This document shows, piece after piece, positions 26,432 through 40,368 of a stretch of DNA of 64,000 bases. Source of the DNA: an uncultured Lentisphaeraceae bacterium (GTDB lineage Bacteria > Verrucomicrobiota > Kiritimatiellia > RFP12 > DVOR01); contig CASEMQ010000070.1 in NCBI GenBank assembly GCA_949289005.1, forward strand, positions 62,001 through 126,000. Direction: 5' to 3'. The position numbers and the translations under genes are program-made. The first letter of the stretch is position 1. Every line of letters starts with the position of its first letter. The notes under the pieces were generated by a model. It saw only the letters and a list, made by a program, of their open reading frames with translations, was not told the origin of the DNA and did not search any database.

Positions 26432-28033
26432 ATGGATTTTGACTTTTTGTTCAGGGGTGCCGCGGTAATCGATGGCACGGGCGCGCCGGCCTTTTTGGCG
26501 GATGTGGGCGTGCGTGGCGAACGGATTGCGGCGATCGGCGACTTGGCGTCGGCGCAGGGTAGGGAGGAGCGTGACGCGCGTGGGCTGTGGTTGACGCCTG
26601 GGCTGATTGACGCGCACACGCACTCGGACGCGTTTTTGTTGCTGGAGCCGATGTGCCCGAGCAAGTTGGCGCAGGGGGTGACCACGGAGATCGGCGGGCA
26701 GTGCGGGGGGAGCGCGGCGCCGCGGCTGAATGGGGCACGGTTGCCTTCGGATTGGGAGGCGCAGACGTATCCGCCGCGGGTGGGGCACGCGGCGGGTCCG
26801 GGGCCGAATTGGGACACGGTGGCGGATTATCGCGCATGCCTGGAGGCGGCGCGCCCGGCCACGAACCTGATTCTTTTCGCGGGGCACAACACGATTCGCA
26901 AGGGCGTGATGGGCGATGCGCCGCGGGCGGCCTCGGCGGAGGAGACGGCGCGGATGGTGCGGGTGCTGGAGCAGGCGCTCGACGAGGGCGCGTGGGGCAT
27001 CACCACGGGGTTGGTCTATCATCCGGGCGTGCACAGCCGGCCGGAGGAGGTGTCGGCGTTGGTGGGGGCGTGCGCGCGGCGCGGCGGCTGGTATGCCACG
27101 CATATGCGCAACGAGGGCGACCGCTTGTTGGAGGCGTTGGACGAGGCGTTGGGGCTGGCGCGCGCCACGGGTGTGCGAACGCAAATCTCGCACCTCAAGA
27201 CCGCGGGTCGGGCAAATTGGGGCAAGGTGGATGCGGCATTGGCGAAAATCGAGGCCGCCCGGGCCGGGGGGCTTTGCGTCCATTCCGACCGTTATCCCTA
27301 TCTTTCTTCGGGGACGGAGCTGGACATTGTGTTGCCGGATTGGGCCGCGGCAGGGGGCAACGCGGCCATCCTGGCGCATTTGGACGCGCCCGCGGACAGT
27401 GCGCGCATTGTCGCGGAACTGGACGTCTCGGGGCGCGACCCGGAAGCCATCCGGATCGGTGGCACGTGGACGCCGGAGACGCGGCCGTGCTCGGGGCGCA
27501 CGGTGGCGGAGTTGATGGATGCCTGGGGAATGACCTTCGGCGAGACGATCGTGCGCATTCTGCGGGCGGATCGCAGCCGTACGGGCGCGTTCTTCTCCGG
27601 AATGTGCGAGCCCAACCTGCTGAAGATTCTCGCCAAGCCGTGGGTGATGGCAGGCTCGGACGCATCGCTGCGAGCGCCGTGGGGGCCGCTCGGCCGCGAT
27701 TGGCCGCACCCGCGCGCCTATGGCACGCACCCGCGCTTCTATCGCATGCTTACGCAAACGCTCGGCCTCGCGCCTGAGGCTGCCATCCATCGCATGACGG
27801 GGTTGCCCGCGACGGCTTTCGGCATCCCGCGCCGCGGCTTCGTCAGGGTGGGGGACTTCGCCGACTTGGCGTTGATTGACCTGCGGGCTTGGCGCGATGT
27901 CGCCGATACTGCCCGGCCGCACGCCTTCGCGCAGGGCGTGGACACGGTGTTGGTCAATGGTTCGCCGGTCTTCATGTGCGGCCAGTTCAACCCCTCCGCG
28001 CCGCGCCGCGGACGATTTTTGGAACGCGCATGA
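26432..28033 (+). CDS. N-acyl-D-amino-acid deacylase (D-aminoacylase) family amidohydrolase
   Basis: Zinc amidohydrolase, 533 residues. It has the metal-binding DAHTHSD near residue 59, LAQGVTTEIGGQCGGS, the HMRNEGD and ISHLKTAG strands with further metal ligands, a substrate loop with SDRYPY, and the catalytic-Asp loop MAGSDASLRAPW. A C-terminal beta domain (RVGDFADLALIDL, VNGSPVF) is usual for the family. It would release D-amino acids from N-acyl-D-amino acids or related peptidoglycan fragments; specificity is not readable. The start is ATG 26432: there is no Shine-Dalgarno, and a -10 ends six bases upstream, so the message is probably leaderless. Its stop overlaps the hydE start (ATGA). 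Confidence 0.85.
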   Translation: MDFDFLFRGAAVIDGTGAPAFLADVGVRGERIAAIGDLASAQGREERDARGLWLTPGLIDAHTHSDAFLLLEPMCPSKLAQGVTTEIGGQCGGSAAPRLNGARLPSDWEAQTYPPRVGHAAGPGPNWDTVADYRACLEAARPATNLILFAGHNTIRKGVMGDAPRAASAEETARMVRVLEQALDEGAWGITTGLVYHPGVHSRPEEVSALVGACARRGGWYATHMRNEGDRLLEALDEALGLARATGVRTQISHLKTAGRANWGKVDAALAKIEAARAGGLCVHSDRYPYLSSGTELDIVLPDWAAAGGNAAILAHLDAPADSARIVAELDVSGRDPEAIRIGGTWTPETRPCSGRTVAELMDAWGMTFGETIVRILRADRSRTGAFFSGMCEPNLLKILAKPWVMAGSDASLRAPWGPLGRDWPHPRAYGTHPRFYRMLTQTLGLAPEAAIHRMTGLPATAFGIPRRGFVRVGDFADLALIDLRAWRDVADTARPHAFAQGVDTVLVNGSPVFMCGQFNPSAPRRGRFLERA

Positions 28034-29034
28034 CGCTCGCGCGCGCGGACATTCTGCGGTGGCTCACCGTGCCCGACGCGGAGCCGCTCTTCGCCAAGGC
28101 GCGGGCCGTTCGTGCGCGCACCAAGGGTAGGGGCGTCTGTTTGCGCGGTTTGGTCGAACTCGCCAGCGTCTGCGACCGCGATTGCCTCTATTGCGGCATG
28201 CGCCACGCCAACACCGCCGCGCGCCGCTATGCCATGCGCGACGACGAGATTGTCGCCTGTGCGCGCTTGGCCGGGGATTTGCGTTTCGGCACCGTCGTGC
28301 TCCAGGCCGGGGAATGCCCCGCGCTGTGGACGCGCGAACGCGTCGCCGTGCTCATCCGCCGCATCCGCGCCGAGACCGGCCAACACATCACGCTTTCGCT
28401 CGGCGAACGCAGCGAGGCCGATACTGCCGCTTGGCGCGAGGCCGGCGCGGAACGCTACCTGCTCCGTTTCGAGACCACCGACCGTGCCCTCTTTGCCCAC
28501 ATCCATCCCGGCGCGCCGCGCGACGGCGAGCATCCGCGCCTGGCCCAACTCCGCCGCATGAAGGCGCAAGGCTACGCGATCGGCGCCGGCATGATGCTCG
28601 GCCTCCCCGGGCAAACCCTCGCCTCCGTGGCCGACGACCTCCTCACGCTACGCGACCTGCGCGCCGACATGGTTGGCCTTGGCCCCTACCTCCGTCACCC
28701 CGGGACGCCTCTCGGCCAAGAGACCACCCCCTCCGAAGTGCCCGTCTCGGTGGACTTCACCTGTCGCTGTTACGCCCTTGCGCGCCTTCTCCTCCCCAAT
28801 GCCAACATTCCCTCCACCACAGCCCTCTCCACGCTCGACCCGCGCCACGGCCGTCTCCGCGGGCTCAACGCCGGCGCCAACGTCTTCATGCCCAACCTCA
28901 CGCCCGCCGCCTATCGCGATGGCTACCAAATCTATCCCGACAAAATCTGCGTCATCGCCCCTCAAGCCGATTCACTCGACACCTTGCATGCCGACCTCGC
29001 TTCCCTCGGTCTCCACCACTTCCAGGACCAATGA
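28030..29034 (+). CDS. hydE: [FeFe]-hydrogenase maturase HydE (radical SAM)
   Basis: Radical SAM enzyme that helps build the 2Fe subcluster of [FeFe]-hydrogenase. The 334 residues carry CX3CX2C at about residues 48-55 (CDRDCLYCGMR). Diagnostic HydE stretches include FGTVVLQAGEC, ITLSLGERSEAD, WREAGAERYLLRFET, GMMLGLPGQTL, DMVGLGPYL, NIPSTTALSTL and GANVFMPNLTP. BioB and PylB share the fold but not this set. It is translationally coupled to the D-aminoacylase gene (ATGA). HydF, HydG and the hydrogenase itself are not in the window. Its presence implies hydrogen production or use under anoxic conditions. Confidence 0.88.
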   Translation: MTLARADILRWLTVPDAEPLFAKARAVRARTKGRGVCLRGLVELASVCDRDCLYCGMRHANTAARRYAMRDDEIVACARLAGDLRFGTVVLQAGECPALWTRERVAVLIRRIRAETGQHITLSLGERSEADTAAWREAGAERYLLRFETTDRALFAHIHPGAPRDGEHPRLAQLRRMKAQGYAIGAGMMLGLPGQTLASVADDLLTLRDLRADMVGLGPYLRHPGTPLGQETTPSEVPVSVDFTCRCYALARLLLPNANIPSTTALSTLDPRHGRLRGLNAGANVFMPNLTPAAYRDGYQIYPDKICVIAPQADSLDTLHADLASLGLHHFQDQ

Positions 29035-29163
29035 ACATCCACGGAGGCTTCACAAGGCACACCGGACACAACAAAGGGTAGGGTGGGAGAAACTGCGCGA
29101 GACGCGGTGACCCGCCATCGCAACCGTCGCCGCTTCCCCTCGTCCGCCGGAGTCTTTCCAAAG

Positions 29164-29328
29164 GCCTGTCGATAATTTCACGAAATCTGTTGAAAACTTG
29201 TTGAAAGCCACCTCGCCCCGAGGGGCCTCAAATCACATTTTTCAATCAGGGAGCGGGGTCATTTTTCGAGACACGCCGTACCTCACATCGAGACACGGCG
29301 CATCCCACCCCGAAGTACGCCGCGTTCC
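29164..29328 (-). repeat. Dispersed DnaA-box-like intergenic element, copy B
   Basis: Read on the minus strand, it has GAGGTACGGCGTGTCTCG, then AAAATGACCCCGCTCCCTGATTG. The three 9-mers are CTTTCAACA (29207-29199), TTTTCAACA (29196-29188) and TTATCGACA (29175-29167), again 11 and 21 bases apart. It belongs to the CTCCCTGATTG subtype with copy C. It is the only copy in this orientation. Confidence 0.85.
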
Positions 29329-30004
29329 CAATCGCCCCTCGTCGCCCTCTACAGCGTATCAAACCCGGGGAACGCAACCCATCGTCCCCGGCAAAAGACG
29401 GTCCATTGGCATAAGCGGACAGCGATGCATAGGCGGTAACTGCGTCAGGGAGGGCGTCGCTCGGCCGATGGCGCGTTTGGGCGTTCGCTCCCCGGTGCTG
29501 TCGTTGTGGGCCGAAGCGCGTACAATTCCTTCGGATTTGCCCGAAAAGCATCCAGGCAAGGCGCCGCGGTTTGTGAGGATTGATTTGCCTGCGTGCGGTT
29601 CGCGCCGAGTCTCTCTCCGGAAATACCTTATGCGTCTGAATCCCGTGCGATGGGGGAGTGCGCACAAGCCGCTCCAAACCTCCTTGCATTACGCCGTTTG
29701 CATTGTCGCATAATGCCAGTTCTGTTGAAAAACGGCCGCTTCCGATTGATTATCCCCTTGTCGTTTAATGGATTGCAAAAGGTCTCATAAAACAGGGATG
29801 GGTAAAGTTGAACTACGGAATGGCGCGTGCCTGATGTGCGGATGTCTGGGACGGTTGGGTGATTTCGACGGTTGTGCGGGGAGAAAGGCCGAGAACGCCC
29901 CGGAGAGCTCGGCCAACTGTTCGCGGTGTGCGCGGGTTATGGGCGGGTGACGAGTGGATTTTTTGCGTCACTGTGCTTTTTTGTCTTCCCATTGGGACTG
30001 ATTT
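29329..30004. other. Intergenic stretch without a supported gene
   Basis: About 675 bases between dispersed copy B and the gdhA promoter. Open frames exist on both strands, but none has a ribosome binding site or recognisable protein. A small stem (CCGGGGAACG with CGTCCCCGG, near 29354) and a 7-base stem near 29886-29914 are the only structures I see. Confidence 0.5.
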
Positions 30005-31399
<1,395 letters not shown>

Positions 31400-31420
31400 G
31401 CGACCCTCCGCGAACGGTAC

Positions 31421-31458
31421 AAAAAAGGCCCCGAGCCGGGAGGCTCGGGGCCTTTTTT
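31421..31458. terminator. Bidirectional terminator between gdhA and ilvD
   Basis: GGCCCCGAGCC and GGCTCGGGGCC form an 11-base stem, with an A-run before it and a T-run after it. It terminates both convergent genes. Confidence 0.92.
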
Positions 31459-31479
31459 GTCGGTGCGCTCCCCTACCCT

Positions 31480-33150
31480 TTAGGCGAGCGTGGCGCCGGT
31501 GGAGGCGTTGCCGACGAGTTTGGCGTAGCGGGCGAGCCAACCGGTGACAGGGCGCGGGGGCCAAGGTTGGGCGGCGGCGCGACGGGCGGCGATTTCCTCG
31601 TCGGAGAGTTTGGCCTCGAGGAGGTTGTGGGGGATGTCGATATGAATGGGGTCGCCATCCTTGATGAGGCCGATAAGTCCGCCCTCGGCGGCTTCGGGGG
31701 AGACGTGGCCGATGCAGGCACCGTGGGTGGCGCCGGAGAAACGGCCGTCGGTGATGAGGGCGACCTTTTCGCCGAGGCCCGCGCCGATGATGTAGGCGGT
31801 GGGCGCGAGCATTTCCTGCATGCCGGGGCCGCCCTTGGGGCCCTCGCCGCGGATGACGACGACGTGGCCGGGTTTGACCTTCCCGGCAAGGATGCCTTCG
31901 CAGGCTTCCTCCTGGGAGTTGAAGCAGATGGCCTGGCCGTCGAAAGTGAGCATGGAGGCGTAGACGCCGGCGCGCTTGACGATGGCGCCCTGCTCGGCGA
32001 GGTTGCCGTGGAGGACGGAGAGACCGCCATCCTGGGAATAGGCATTGTCGAAGGTGCGGATGACCTGGTCGTCGGTGATGGTGGCGGCCTTGGCGATTTG
32101 CGCGAGCGTCTTGCCGGAGACGGTTTGTTTCCCCAAGTGCAAGAGGCCGGGGCGCTCGGCGAGGCGCTTGAGGATGCCGGGGATGCCGCCTGCGCGATCA
32201 ACGTCCACCACATGGTAGGCACAGCTTGGCGCGACTTTGCAGACGTGCGGGGTGCGTTTGGAGATGGCGTCGATGCGGCGCAGGTCATAGGCAACGCCGG
32301 CCTCGTGCGCGAAGGCGAGGGTGTGGAGCACGGTGTTGGAGCTGCCGCCCATGGCCATGTCGAGGGCGAAGGCGTTGTCGATGGCCGCCTCGTCAACCAA
32401 AGCGCGCGGGAGCGGGCCGCCGGCTTTGGCCATCTCGACGATGCGGCGGGCGGCGGCGCGCCAGAGGTCCTTGCGGCGCGGGTCGACGGCGGGGATGGTG
32501 CCGTTGCCGGGGAGCGCGAGGCCGAGCGCCTCGCAGAGGCAGTTCATCGAGTTGGCGGTGAACATCCCCGAGCAGGATCCGCAACCGGGGCAGGAGGTTT
32601 CCTCGATGGCCTCCAGCTGTTTCTCGGTAATGGTCGCGTTCTTGTATTGCGCCACCGCCTCGAAAACGGTGTTCAGGTCGGAGGCCGCCCCCGTGACGGG
32701 GTTGACGCCCGGGAGCATTGGCCCGCCCGAGGCGAAGATGGCTGGGATATTCACGCGCAACGCCGCCAAAATCATGCCGGGGACAATTTTGTCGCAGTTG
32801 GGGATGCAGATGACGCCATCGAAGCAATGCGCGCGCAACATGGTCTCCACCGAATCGGCGATCAGTTCGCGGCTGGGCAGGCTCATCTTCATCCCGTCAT
32901 GACCCATGGCGATGCCGTCGCAGACCGCGATGGTATCGAACTCGAAGGGCACGCCTCCCGCCGCGCGGATCTCTTCCTTGACGAGCTCATTGACCGCCCG
33001 CAGATGGCAATGGCCGGGAACGATGTCGGTGTACGACGAGCAAACCGCGATGAAGGGCTTGCCCAAATCCTCGCGCTTCACCCCCGCCGCGAAGAGGAGG
33101 GAACGGTGGGGCGCGCGCTGATAACCGGACTTGATGGTATCGCTATGCAT
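31480..33150 (-). CDS. ilvD: Dihydroxy-acid dehydratase
   Basis: Iron-sulfur dehydratase that makes the 2-oxo acids of valine and isoleucine, and so feeds leuA. The 556 residues include the cluster and Mg2+ ligands in [24 protein letters not shown] and [19 protein letters not shown], plus [19 protein letters not shown] and [12 protein letters not shown] in the C-terminal half. The start at 33150 ([16 protein letters not shown]) matches the family; the longer frame upstream runs through the promoter. GGAG lies five bases before the ATG. Confidence 0.95.
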   Translation of the reverse strand: MHSDTIKSGYQRAPHRSLLFAAGVKREDLGKPFIAVCSSYTDIVPGHCHLRAVNELVKEEIRAAGGVPFEFDTIAVCDGIAMGHDGMKMSLPSRELIADSVETMLRAHCFDGVICIPNCDKIVPGMILAALRVNIPAIFASGGPMLPGVNPVTGAASDLNTVFEAVAQYKNATITEKQLEAIEETSCPGCGSCSGMFTANSMNCLCEALGLALPGNGTIPAVDPRRKDLWRAAARRIVEMAKAGGPLPRALVDEAAIDNAFALDMAMGGSSNTVLHTLAFAHEAGVAYDLRRIDAISKRTPHVCKVAPSCAYHVVDVDRAGGIPGILKRLAERPGLLHLGKQTVSGKTLAQIAKAATITDDQVIRTFDNAYSQDGGLSVLHGNLAEQGAIVKRAGVYASMLTFDGQAICFNSQEEACEGILAGKVKPGHVVVIRGEGPKGGPGMQEMLAPTAYIIGAGLGEKVALITDGRFSGATHGACIGHVSPEAAEGGLIGLIKDGDPIHIDIPHNLLEAKLSDEEIAARRAAAQPWPPRPVTGWLARYAKLVGNASTGATLA

Positions 33151-33180
33151 AACAGCTCCAGTGGTTTCGAAACAGGCTTC

Positions 33181-33189
33181 ATTATACCA
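33181..33189 (-). promoter_or_regulatory. Extended -10 promoter of ilvD
   Basis: TGGTATAAT on the minus strand, 30 bases before the ilvD ATG, is a near-perfect extended -10; no clear -35 is present. Confidence 0.65.
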
Positions 33190-33214
33190 CGCTTGCGCGC
33201 GAATGGCGGGCGAT

Positions 33215-33246
33215 TTGCGACGGGGAAGCGGGAATTGTGATAGACT
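33215..33246 (+). promoter_or_regulatory. Promoter of the eboB-kinase-eboC operon
   Basis: TTGCGA at 33215 and the extended -10 TGATAGACT at 33238-33246 lie 31 bases before the ATG, divergent from the ilvD promoter. Confidence 0.5.
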
Positions 33247-33277
33247 ACGCAACGTTTCGCATGAAGGAGTTTCATCG

Positions 33278-34123
33278 ATGAAAGCCATCATTGAGCCGCA
33301 CATTCACATGATTGCCCGCACGACGGATGATTATATGGCCATGTATGCCAATGGAATCCGCGTGTGCGTGGAACCCGCGTTTTGGTTGGGGGAAAATCGG
33401 CGATACGCGGGCTCGTTCTTTGATTATTTCCGGCTTTCGCTGGACTTCGAGCACACGCGCGCGGCGCGCTATGGGGTGGATCACTGGAGCGCCATCGGCA
33501 TGAATCCGAAGGAGGCGGAGGACCGTGCGCTGGCGGACGCGGTGATTGACGGCATGGGCGAGTATCTGGACCATCCGCGTTGCGTGGCGTTGGGCGAGAT
33601 TGGCTTCAACAACATCACGCCCAATGAGGAGCACGCGTTGGTGCGGCAGTTGCGCATGGCAGAAGAACGCAAGATGCCCGTGGTGCTCCATCTGCCGCAC
33701 TTCAACAAACTCAAGGGTATCACGCGTGTGTTGGAAATCATCAAGGCAGAGGGACTCACACGCGAGCGAATCGACATCGACCACAACGTGGAGGAGACCA
33801 TCGGCTTGGCCTTGGAGAGCGGATGCTACGCGGGCATGACCGTCTATCCCTACTCCAAACTTTCCCCGGAGCGCGTGAGCGCGATGCTCAAGGAACATGG
33901 CCACGAGCGCGTGATCGTGAACGGATCGGCGGATTGGGGCATCAGCGACCCTCTTTCTCTCATCAAAGTCGTCAAACGCCTGCGGGAGGACGGATTTGAC
34001 GAGGCGGTCATCGAGGCCATCACGCACGACACGCCCATGAAGTTCTATTCCGCGTCGCCGCACTGGAAACCAAACTTCGCCGTGACCCCGCAAGATCCCG
34101 CCACCTATCAACGCCAACCCTGA
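33278..34123 (+). CDS. EboB-like TatD-family metal-dependent hydrolase
   Basis: The 281 residues have the TatD-type amidohydrolase barrel: [14 protein letters not shown] at the N-terminus, [31 protein letters not shown] and [11 protein letters not shown]. The phrases [38 protein letters not shown] and [10 protein letters not shown] match the EboB branch encoded in ebo gene clusters rather than housekeeping TatD nucleases. AAGGAG eight bases before ATG 33278 decides the start. It opens a tight five-gene operon whose last gene is an EboC-like prenyltransferase. The biochemical role of EboB is not established; ebo clusters have been linked to export of secondary metabolites. Confidence 0.75.
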   Translation: MKAIIEPHIHMIARTTDDYMAMYANGIRVCVEPAFWLGENRRYAGSFFDYFRLSLDFEHTRAARYGVDHWSAIGMNPKEAEDRALADAVIDGMGEYLDHPRCVALGEIGFNNITPNEEHALVRQLRMAEERKMPVVLHLPHFNKLKGITRVLEIIKAEGLTRERIDIDHNVEETIGLALESGCYAGMTVYPYSKLSPERVSAMLKEHGHERVIVNGSADWGISDPLSLIKVVKRLREDGFDEAVIEAITHDTPMKFYSASPHWKPNFAVTPQDPATYQRQP

Positions 34124-34136
34124 AGGATGCCTTGGC

Positions 34137-37073
<2,937 letters not shown>

Positions 37074-37076
37074 GCG

Positions 37077-37847
37077 ATGACCGACACCACCGCCACGTTG
37101 CTTGCCATCCGCACCCTGGCCCAGGATTACGCCGTGCTGACCTTGCAAGCCCCGGCAATTGCCGGAGAGGCACGCCCCGGGCAGTTCATCCACGTCCGCA
37201 TCCCCACGTTGGAGCCTTCGCGGTTGCGTCGCCCTTTCAGCATTTACGATGCCGACCCCGCGACGGGGCGGATCGAGGTGCTTTACAAAGCAGTCGGCCT
37301 TGGTACGCACCGTCTGTCGGCGTTGCCCGTGGGCACGGCCTTGACCGTGCTCGGCCCGATCGGCCGCCCCTTTCCGCTTACGCCCGAAGGCACGCCCTTC
37401 TTGGTCGGCGGCGGCTACGGTGTGGCGCCGCTTTGGTTCCTGGCCACCCACCTGCCGCGCAAAGGCATTCTTTTCGTGGGCGGGCGCACGGCGGCGGACA
37501 TCCTGGAGACCGAGCGTTTTCGCGAGGCGGGTTGGGAGGTGCGCGTGGCGACGCAGGATGGCTCGCTCGGCACCCAAGGGCTGGTGACCGCACCGCTCGA
37601 CGAGGCGCTCGCCGCCAAGCCGCAGGCGGAACTTTTCGCGTGCGGCCCGGACGGTATGTTGCGCGCGGTGGGCGAGCGCGCCATCACGGCCGGCCTGAAA
37701 GCTTGGCTATCGTTGGACAAGCGCATGATTTGCGGTGTGGGCGCCTGCTTGGCGTGCGTGCAAAAGGTGCGCGACGCGGACGGCGAGCGGTTGGCGCGCG
37801 TGTGTGTGGATGGGCCTGTCTTCGAGGCCCGTGAGATTGTTTGGTGA
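37077..37847 (+). CDS. PyrK-like ferredoxin-reductase-family electron-transfer subunit
   Basis: The 256 residues match the dihydroorotate dehydrogenase B electron-transfer subunit. It has an FAD-binding barrel with RRPFSIYDAD near residue 51 and VLGPIGRPF, an NAD-binding half with LVGGGYGVAPLW and ACGPDGML, and a C-terminal four-Cys 2Fe-2S site (ICGVGACLACVQKV then RVCVDGPVF, about 218-245). Family members pass electrons from NADH to dihydroorotate dehydrogenase. No pyrD lies nearby, and the neighbours are a kinase and ebo-like genes, so service to another enzyme is possible. The start follows AAGGAG, three bases after the kinase stop. Confidence 0.82.
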   Translation: MTDTTATLLAIRTLAQDYAVLTLQAPAIAGEARPGQFIHVRIPTLEPSRLRRPFSIYDADPATGRIEVLYKAVGLGTHRLSALPVGTALTVLGPIGRPFPLTPEGTPFLVGGGYGVAPLWFLATHLPRKGILFVGGRTAADILETERFREAGWEVRVATQDGSLGTQGLVTAPLDEALAAKPQAELFACGPDGMLRAVGERAITAGLKAWLSLDKRMICGVGACLACVQKVRDADGERLARVCVDGPVFEAREIVW

Positions 37848-37857
37848 AAGGATTCCC

Positions 37858-39429
37858 ATGATGACTCGTTTCCTCACCGTTCTGTTTGCGGTCGTCGCGA
37901 CGTTCGTGCTTCCGGCGCATGCCGCGGAGGCCGGCGCCGAGCGCCTCAAGGGCGACTATGACGCGGCGCTGGAGGTTACCTACCCCGACACGCCGGGGCT
38001 GGTTCTGCGCGATGCCCTGCTCCGCCTTCAGGCCAAGCCGGACTCCGCCATTGACGTCGAACCGGTGCGCCAAGCGGTCATCAAAGGCACGGACGCGGCG
38101 CTGACGCCGGTGTTGATGGCGATTGTCACGCTCAACGCGGCCGCCACCCCCGATTTGGCCGGCTATCGTGGCGGCTTGGCGCGGTTGCGCGAGACCACCG
38201 AGGATGCCCGCATTTTGCGTTTGGCCGATGTCTCCGATACGCTGGTCGTTTGCCGGGAATGCCGGGGCAACCTACGGTGCGACACATGCCGCGGCAACCT
38301 GAAATGCAACGCCTGCAAAGGGCGCGGCTTCATCATCCGCCGCAACCAGGGCGCGAACTTCCGCGCCTCCGATGATTCACGCACGCTGGGCGGTTCATCG
38401 CTCCGCTCGGGCGCGTCGTCCGCCTCCGCGTTGCGGGTGCGGTGCACGGCCTGCGAGGGCACGGGGCGGTGCCCCAAGTGTCACGGCACACCCAAGCGGT
38501 GCGCTGTCTGCGGCACCTCCGGCAAGGTCCCCGACCCCGCCAAGGCGCGTGAGCGCGTCGCGCAACTCGCCAACGAGGCCGCCGACCACCTGACCAAGAC
38601 GCTTGCCGACGAAATCGCCGCCCGCGAGCAAACCGGGCTATTGGCAGAGGATGTTCGCAAGGCCCGTGGCATCGCCGACCCCAAGGAGGCGCTCGACTTC
38701 TTGGCCTCGCTCCCGCCCGAGCGCGTCAAGGCCGCGCAATGGTCACAGGTCGCCGTCGTCCGCGCCGACTTGGAGGCCATCGTGAAGGCGCGCGAGGCAA
38801 CCTCCGCCGAAAAGGTCTCCGAGCGCACGGCGCTGCGCGAGGCGGTGCGCCTGGCCCAGCAGAAGGCTGACCCCATCCAAGGCATGGAGGCACTCCTGAA
38901 GGTCTTCGACAGCTTTGCCGATTGCGATGCCCTGCCCGAGGCGAAGACGGCCTTCGATGGACTTGTCGCCGCCGCGCAGGCCGCGCAACGGATGCGCGTC
39001 GAGGCGTTGGGCGATCGGATTGCCACCATCGCGGCCATCTCCGACCCCGCGGACAAACTGGCCCAAGTGCAAGCATGCCTGTCCGACTGGCCGGAGAAAC
39101 GCACATCGAAGGCACTCTTGGCTTACGCCAAGGCTAACCGCCACACCGCCTTGGAACGCTTGCTTGAGGATGACGCGCTGGACACGCTCCGTGCGCGGAT
39201 CGAGCGTCTTCGCAAAGAGGCCGAGCAAGTGCAGACAGAAGCGGCCGAGAAGCCCGCGTGGTGGGTGTGGGTCGCCGTCGGGGTGGGTGCGTTGGCGGTG
39301 CTTTACGTGTTGGCCTCCGCCCTGCAAAGCTTCTTGGCTGCCAGAGCCGAGGCCAAACGCAAAGCCGCCAACCGCGCCGCGATCGACAGCATCCGCAACA
39401 CCTTCGCGCACCGGCGCGACCGGCGATGA
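37858..39429 (+). CDS. Secreted, membrane-anchored protein with DnaJ-like CXXC zinc domain
   Basis: The 523-residue protein starts with a signal peptide (FLTVLFAVVATFVLPAHA). A cysteine-rich zone at about 125-225 has seven CX2C pairs (CRECRG, CDTCRG, CNACKG, CTACEG, CPKCHG, CAVCGT) resembling the zinc-binding centre of DnaJ. It is split by a Ser-rich linker. After that comes a long Ala/Glu/Arg-rich coiled coil and a C-terminal transmembrane span (WWVWVAVGVGALAVLYVLA). The domain order suggests a scaffold in the periplasm or on the membrane, possibly a partner of the upstream kinase, with which it shares the zinc-plus-coil style. Function unknown. AAAGGA precedes ATG 37858; its stop overlaps the next start (ATGA). 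Confidence 0.7.
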   Translation: MMTRFLTVLFAVVATFVLPAHAAEAGAERLKGDYDAALEVTYPDTPGLVLRDALLRLQAKPDSAIDVEPVRQAVIKGTDAALTPVLMAIVTLNAAATPDLAGYRGGLARLRETTEDARILRLADVSDTLVVCRECRGNLRCDTCRGNLKCNACKGRGFIIRRNQGANFRASDDSRTLGGSSLRSGASSASALRVRCTACEGTGRCPKCHGTPKRCAVCGTSGKVPDPAKARERVAQLANEAADHLTKTLADEIAAREQTGLLAEDVRKARGIADPKEALDFLASLPPERVKAAQWSQVAVVRADLEAIVKAREATSAEKVSERTALREAVRLAQQKADPIQGMEALLKVFDSFADCDALPEAKTAFDGLVAAAQAAQRMRVEALGDRIATIAAISDPADKLAQVQACLSDWPEKRTSKALLAYAKANRHTALERLLEDDALDTLRARIERLRKEAEQVQTEAAEKPAWWVWVAVGVGALAVLYVLASALQSFLAARAEAKRKAANRAAIDSIRNTFAHRRDRR

Positions 39430-40274
39430 GACCGCTTCCCACGACTGTGCGGGCGTGGCTGGAATTGTTGCGCCTGCCCAATCTCTTCACCGTCCCGGGC
39501 GACATCTTGGTGGGGTGGGCTCTGGCGGGGGCGCGCGGTTCGCCCGCCTTGGGCGTTGTTGCCGCGTTGTGTCTCTATGTCTCCGGGCTACTCCTCAACG
39601 ATTGGTTCGATGTCGCCGTGGATGTGCGGGAACGCCCGGGGCGCCCCATTCCTTCAGGACGTGTCAGCCGGCGGGCGGTTCTCTTTCTGGCGGTGTCGCT
39701 GTTGGCGCTTGGGATTGGCTTGGCGGGGTCGGGTTGGGTGGTGGCGGGTCTCCTCGCGCTTGCCATCTTGGCCTACGATGGGTACGCCAAGAACGTGCCG
39801 GGGCTGGGCGTCGGCACAATGGGGCTCTGCCGTGCGCTCAATGTGTTGCTCGGCGCGGCGGCCACGTGGCCGCCGCCGTGGCCGCCCGTTGGCGTGCCGT
39901 TGTTTGTTGCGGCGGGCTTCTTCTGGGTTTACATTGTCTTGGTCTCGGTCGTTGCGCGTGGCGAGGCCAATCCGGGATCCGAGCCAACGCTCGGGTTGCG
40001 TTGGTCGCCGTTGGCGCTTGTCCTTGTCTTGGTGCCCCTGTTCTGGTGGCAAGGGAAGGACGGGATTGCGCCCATCGTCGCCGCCGTATTGCTTGTGCCC
40101 ATCCTGCGCAGGCGAGGCGATGTCCCTGCATTGGTCTCGGGGCTGATTCGTTTTCTCATTCCCCTGCAAGCGGTTTGGTTGCTTGATGCACCCGTCTCGC
40201 CGATTTTCTCGACGGCATTGTTGATCTGCTGGATTGCCGCCATCGCGTGCGGACGGCGCTTTTCCGGCTCCTGA
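39426..40274 (+). CDS. EboC-like UbiA-family prenyltransferase
   Basis: Integral membrane protein of 282 residues with about eight hydrophobic segments. The first Asp-rich motif of UbiA enzymes is present as LNDWFDVAVDVRERPGRPIPSGRVSRR near residue 57. The second region reads AILAYDGYAKNVPGLGVGTMGLCRALNVLLG, and VVARGEANPG follows. This wording is that of EboC-type proteins in ebo clusters rather than UbiA, MenA or chlorophyll synthase. It would transfer an isoprenoid chain to an unidentified acceptor. Translationally coupled to the CXXC protein and followed by a terminator. Together with the EboB-like gene at the other end, it makes this operon ebo-related. Confidence 0.75.
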   Translation: MRPLPTTVRAWLELLRLPNLFTVPGDILVGWALAGARGSPALGVVAALCLYVSGLLLNDWFDVAVDVRERPGRPIPSGRVSRRAVLFLAVSLLALGIGLAGSGWVVAGLLALAILAYDGYAKNVPGLGVGTMGLCRALNVLLGAAATWPPPWPPVGVPLFVAAGFFWVYIVLVSVVARGEANPGSEPTLGLRWSPLALVLVLVPLFWWQGKDGIAPIVAAVLLVPILRRRGDVPALVSGLIRFLIPLQAVWLLDAPVSPIFSTALLICWIAAIACGRRFSGS

Positions 40275-40294
40275 TGGCCTTGGTTTTGTCTGTG

Positions 40295-40326
40295 TTTTGC
40301 GGTAGGCAGTCCGCAAAGCGTTTTTG
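40295..40326 (+). terminator. Terminator of the ebo-like operon
   Basis: TTTGCGG (40296) pairs with CCGCAAA (40311-40317) around an eight-base loop, followed by GCG and a run of five T. Confidence 0.65.
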
Positions 40327-40353
40327 TTCAGATATGTTTTTCTTCTGTCCCCA

Positions 40354-40362
40354 TGCTATCCT
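40354..40362 (+). promoter_or_regulatory. Extended -10 promoter of the glycosidase operon
   Basis: TGCTATCCT ends six bases before the ATG of the fucosidase-like gene. There is no Shine-Dalgarno, so the transcript is probably leaderless. Confidence 0.45.
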
Positions 40363-40368
40363 AATGGC